A stretch of DNA of 64,000 bases, from the NCBI GenBank assembly GCA_905221605.1, contig CAJNDS010002081.1, positions 582,476 to 646,475 on the forward strand, read 5' to 3'. The notes under the pieces were generated by a model, which saw only the letters and a program-made list of their open reading frames with translations, was not told the origin of the DNA and searched no databases. The stretch is from Symbiodinium natans (lineage: Eukaryota > Sar > Dinophyceae > Suessiales > Symbiodiniaceae). The translations under genes were made by a program, and so were the position numbers. Below, in pieces: positions 61,770 through 64,000 of this stretch; position 1 is the first letter of the stretch; the number at the start of each line of letters is the position of its first letter.

Positions 61770-62900
61770 ATGTGGGTGGCCCAACACTTAAAGAGGCCTA
61801 CGCACCTACCAATCCATGCATGATGCTTTTGTGCTGCACAACCTTCAGAAAAGGCTGACACAGTTTGTAGCAACAAGCGTGATGGTGCAGTCGGACTGCA
61901 ACGCGAGGATGTCTTCCCACCGGACAAATTCAATGCGGGCGTGATCGTGCTGGAACCGAGCCGCGATGTTTTCGAGGTACGACACCGTTTCTTGTCATTC
62001 TTGTTTGTTGAAACGGCAAGCTGTGCAGCGGACAAACAGCCGTGTTGTCGTTGTTGAACCTGCTATGCACCCTTTTTGTGCTCGTTGACACTATGAACGA
62101 CACACGCAATCCACCTGCATCACACAAGCTTTTCCCAGAACCGATGCAGGCTTCAAGGCACGCAGGCTCAGAAGGAAAGTGAAGGAACGCACGGGCCGAC
62201 AGTCGGCCCCATACACAAAGCACCGACACCGCGCTTTTTGGCCTGCCCACATTGGTGAACAAACGGCACCTTTACCAGCAGCCTATGAAGCCACGCAGCA
62301 CAGGCACTAGTGGCCGGATCAGACAAAGCAAGAATGACAAGGCAAATACGGTGGTTTAGTGGCATCGCAAGAAGGAGAATCCCCAAATCAACAAAGCCAA
62401 ACGTTGGCAGGAAATGAAGGACAAGATTGCCGTGCTGCCATCCCATGATGGAGGCCAGCCTGCCTTTTGCAAAAGTGTTGCTACGCGTGTGCCCAGCTGC
62501 GCACTTTCCATCATGCAGGGCTGGCACATGCAAAGGTGTTGTTTGATAGAACTGCACGCAACAACGATGATCGTTCAATGTCCTAGGCTACGGCAGGAGC
62601 TACTGGAGAGTGAGGCTTGCTGGCAATGTTACCCGTGGCCCGAACAGGTGATACCGGGTTCTTGAACGCTTTCTTCCCCGACTGGTACCGGTGGCCCCAT
62701 GAGCAGCGGCTCCCTTTCCAGTACAATGCCCTGCGGACGATGTATTGGCGACTTGCTGGCAAGTCAAGCAGATCCAGGTGCTTTCTGGCGCCGGTTGATC
62801 CATACGACGAATGGTTGGAGTCAGCAACAGGGACTTGCTTGTTCGGTGTTTGAACCACAGGTAAAACACAAAACCACCAACCACCAAAATAGTGGTTGGT
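61770..62900. other. Unassigned sequence
   Basis: Frames of 60-140 codons on both strands (for example 62168-62578 minus and 62617-62853 plus) show no recognisable domain. Nothing else supported. Confidence 0.45.
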
Positions 62901-62973
62901 AAGCCTAAACCCTAAACATACCCTCAGTTTGCGAGGGTATGAAACGGTGGCACTCTACCCGCAACATGTGCAA

Positions 62974-63088
62974 GGTCTGGAATGGTCAGGGCTACCATTC
63001 CAGACCCTAGCCCCAGGACCACTTCAGACCCTTGGTACGCGCAACCTATCCCGCAGTCCTGCATGCAAAGGTCTGGAATGGTCAGGGT
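62974..63088. repeat. GGTCTGGAATGGT hairpin and direct repeat
   Basis: GGTCTGGAATGGT (62974-62986) is perfectly inverted at 62994-63006 with a 7-nt loop. The same sequence recurs in direct orientation at 63070, with weaker copies near 63094 and 63161. Confidence 0.8.
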
Positions 63089-63360
63089 CCCTAGGGTCTG
63101 AAATGGTGCGGGGATGTCCGTGTGACGGCCCCAACGCGGACCCATGCAGACCCCGATTTAGGGTCTACAATGGTGAGTTGAGGGTTTGGCCCTGCACCCT
63201 GAGAAAAATCCCTAAACCCTAAACCCTAAACCCGGTGTTTTGCTTCTTCTTTTTGTGAGCCGACGGTGCTCGTAGGTTCACGCGCGCCAATCCTGGATAC
63301 TGGGAGTCCATCCAGCCGGTCAAGGCCAGGGACCGAAGACCTAGTGGACTATAATATGAG

Positions 63361-63441
63361 GGGTTTAGGGTTTAGGGTTTAGGGTTTAGGGTTTAGGGTT
63401 TAGGGTTTAGGGTTCAGGGTTCAGGGTTCAGGGTTCAGGGT
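63361..63441. repeat. TTTAGGG/TTCAGGG array
   Basis: About eight TTTAGGG units, then four TTCAGGG units, then TTTAGGG again. A shorter C-strand block lies at 63210-63232. Confidence 0.9.
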
Positions 63442-63450
63442 TTAGGGTTT

Positions 63451-63525
63451 AAGGGGGGTCGGAATTCCTTCGAATGTTATTCCCTTAGGGTCCCTTTATA
63501 GTTATGCGGTCTAGCCCCCCAAAAC
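63451..63525 (+). mobile_element. Partial copy of TATAGGGGCC-ended MITE-like family
   Basis: GGGGTCGGAATTCCTTCGAA, TGTTATTCCCTTAGGGTCCC and TAGCCCCCCAAAACC match the landmarks at 40179-40287. The 3' end is missing. Confidence 0.55.
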
Positions 63526-63684
63526 CAAGCCCCAAAAGTAGGTCGGTTTTTTGGGTATTTTAAGTTTATCTTTGTTGGGTTTATAAGGGAACCCGAAACC
63601 CTAAGCTCTTTTTCTTTTAACGCCGGTGTACAGGCATAGCGAGGGGAACCTCCGAACTCGAATCGGAGGGAACTCATGAAGTGA

Positions 63685-63835
63685 TATTATGATTATTATT
63701 ATGATTATTATTATGATTATTATTATGATTATTATTATGATTATTATTGTTATGTATTATTTCTCATTTCTGATTTACTTTGTCTTCTTTTTATTGTTGA
63801 TTATTCACCATTGTTATTATTATTATTATCATTAT
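63685..63835. repeat. GATTATTATTAT microsatellite
   Basis: About five 12-bp units (63688-63748), followed by looser TTATTATTATTATCATTATT. The open frame reading MIIIMIIIM is a repeat artefact. Confidence 0.92.
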
Positions 63836-63970
63836 TGCTTTTCTATGCCTGTTATTTTGACACTCTCTCTCAGGTGCTGCATTTTTGCTCATCCCCCAAA
63901 CCTTGGGACAAGGAGGCGAAGAAGGGTGACTTGGAAGTGCTTCATGGCCGCAAGACTGCTGCAAAAGAGC

Positions 63971-64000
63971 GCCCGAAACCCTAAACCCTAAACCCTAAAC
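63971..64000. repeat. CCCTAAA block at the window edge
   Basis: At least four units in C-strand orientation, cut by the window end. Confidence 0.9.

Noticed and set aside
63689-63991. 100-codon ORF starting MIIIMIIIM
   Set aside because: Direct translation of an ATT microsatellite.

Overview
This 64 kb window looks like nuclear DNA of a protist with an Arabidopsis-type telomere repeat (TTTAGGG), most probably a dinoflagellate. The basis is a very high load of interstitial TTTAGGG/CCCTAAA blocks in both orientations, long intronless reading frames, an intact Copia-type LTR retrotransposon, an intact non-LTR retrotransposon, and many foldback/MITE-like and satellite repeats. No bacterial or organellar gene order is seen. 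The taxonomic call is inference: green algae, plants and coccidian apicomplexans also use TTTAGGG.

Layout. (1) 1-8.4 kb: a large plus-strand coding unit, two overlapping frames, for a WW / S1-like / CCCH zinc-finger protein with six CCCH fingers in total, followed by a run of small RNA-type hairpins. (2) 8.4-27.7 kb: a mosaic in which unsupported 100-500 bp segments alternate with telomere-type arrays. Embedded in it are TA microsatellites, poly-C tracts, several families of short foldback elements, an AT-rich minisatellite, a ~240 bp satellite made of nested inverted repeats (16.1-17.5 kb) and a perfect telomere-telomere inversion (21.1 kb). (3) 27.69-36.28 kb: a complete minus-strand Copia-type element with LTRs identical over their shared length, PBS, PPT and four ORFs (repeat-rich leader ORF, gag-protease, integrase-RT-RNase H, and an extra 3' ORF). 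It sits inside a TTTAGGG array, and its 5' LTR is short by 31 bp. (4) 36.3-46.4 kb: more telomere mosaic, a CCCTAAACACT-type repeat field, hairpin copies with inverted loops, a 49 bp minisatellite arranged as one giant inverted repeat, and more foldback elements. (5) 46.4-58.2 kb: a GC-rich island of non-LTR retrotransposons. It holds one apparently intact element (about 50.9-56.95 kb, ending in a 24-nt poly(A)) whose 1574-aa ORF2 joins an N-terminal RING-H2 finger to a reverse transcriptase and a C-terminal GDH/zinc plus PD-(D/E)XK-like region. A decayed relative lies upstream, an opposite-strand fragment lies downstream, and there is a fragment of a different LINE. (6) 58.2-64 kb: mostly unassigned sequence, one weak ORF, palindromes, an ATT microsatellite and renewed telomere-type blocks.

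How the parts fit. The only convincing protein-coding units are the CCCH protein and the two retroelements. The rest is repeat architecture. The Copia element inserted into a telomere-type array and shows no LTR divergence, so it is young. The intact RING-RT element lies among older broken copies of its own family, so that family has been active more than once here. Telomere-type blocks are nearly absent from the coding and retroelement islands and dense elsewhere.
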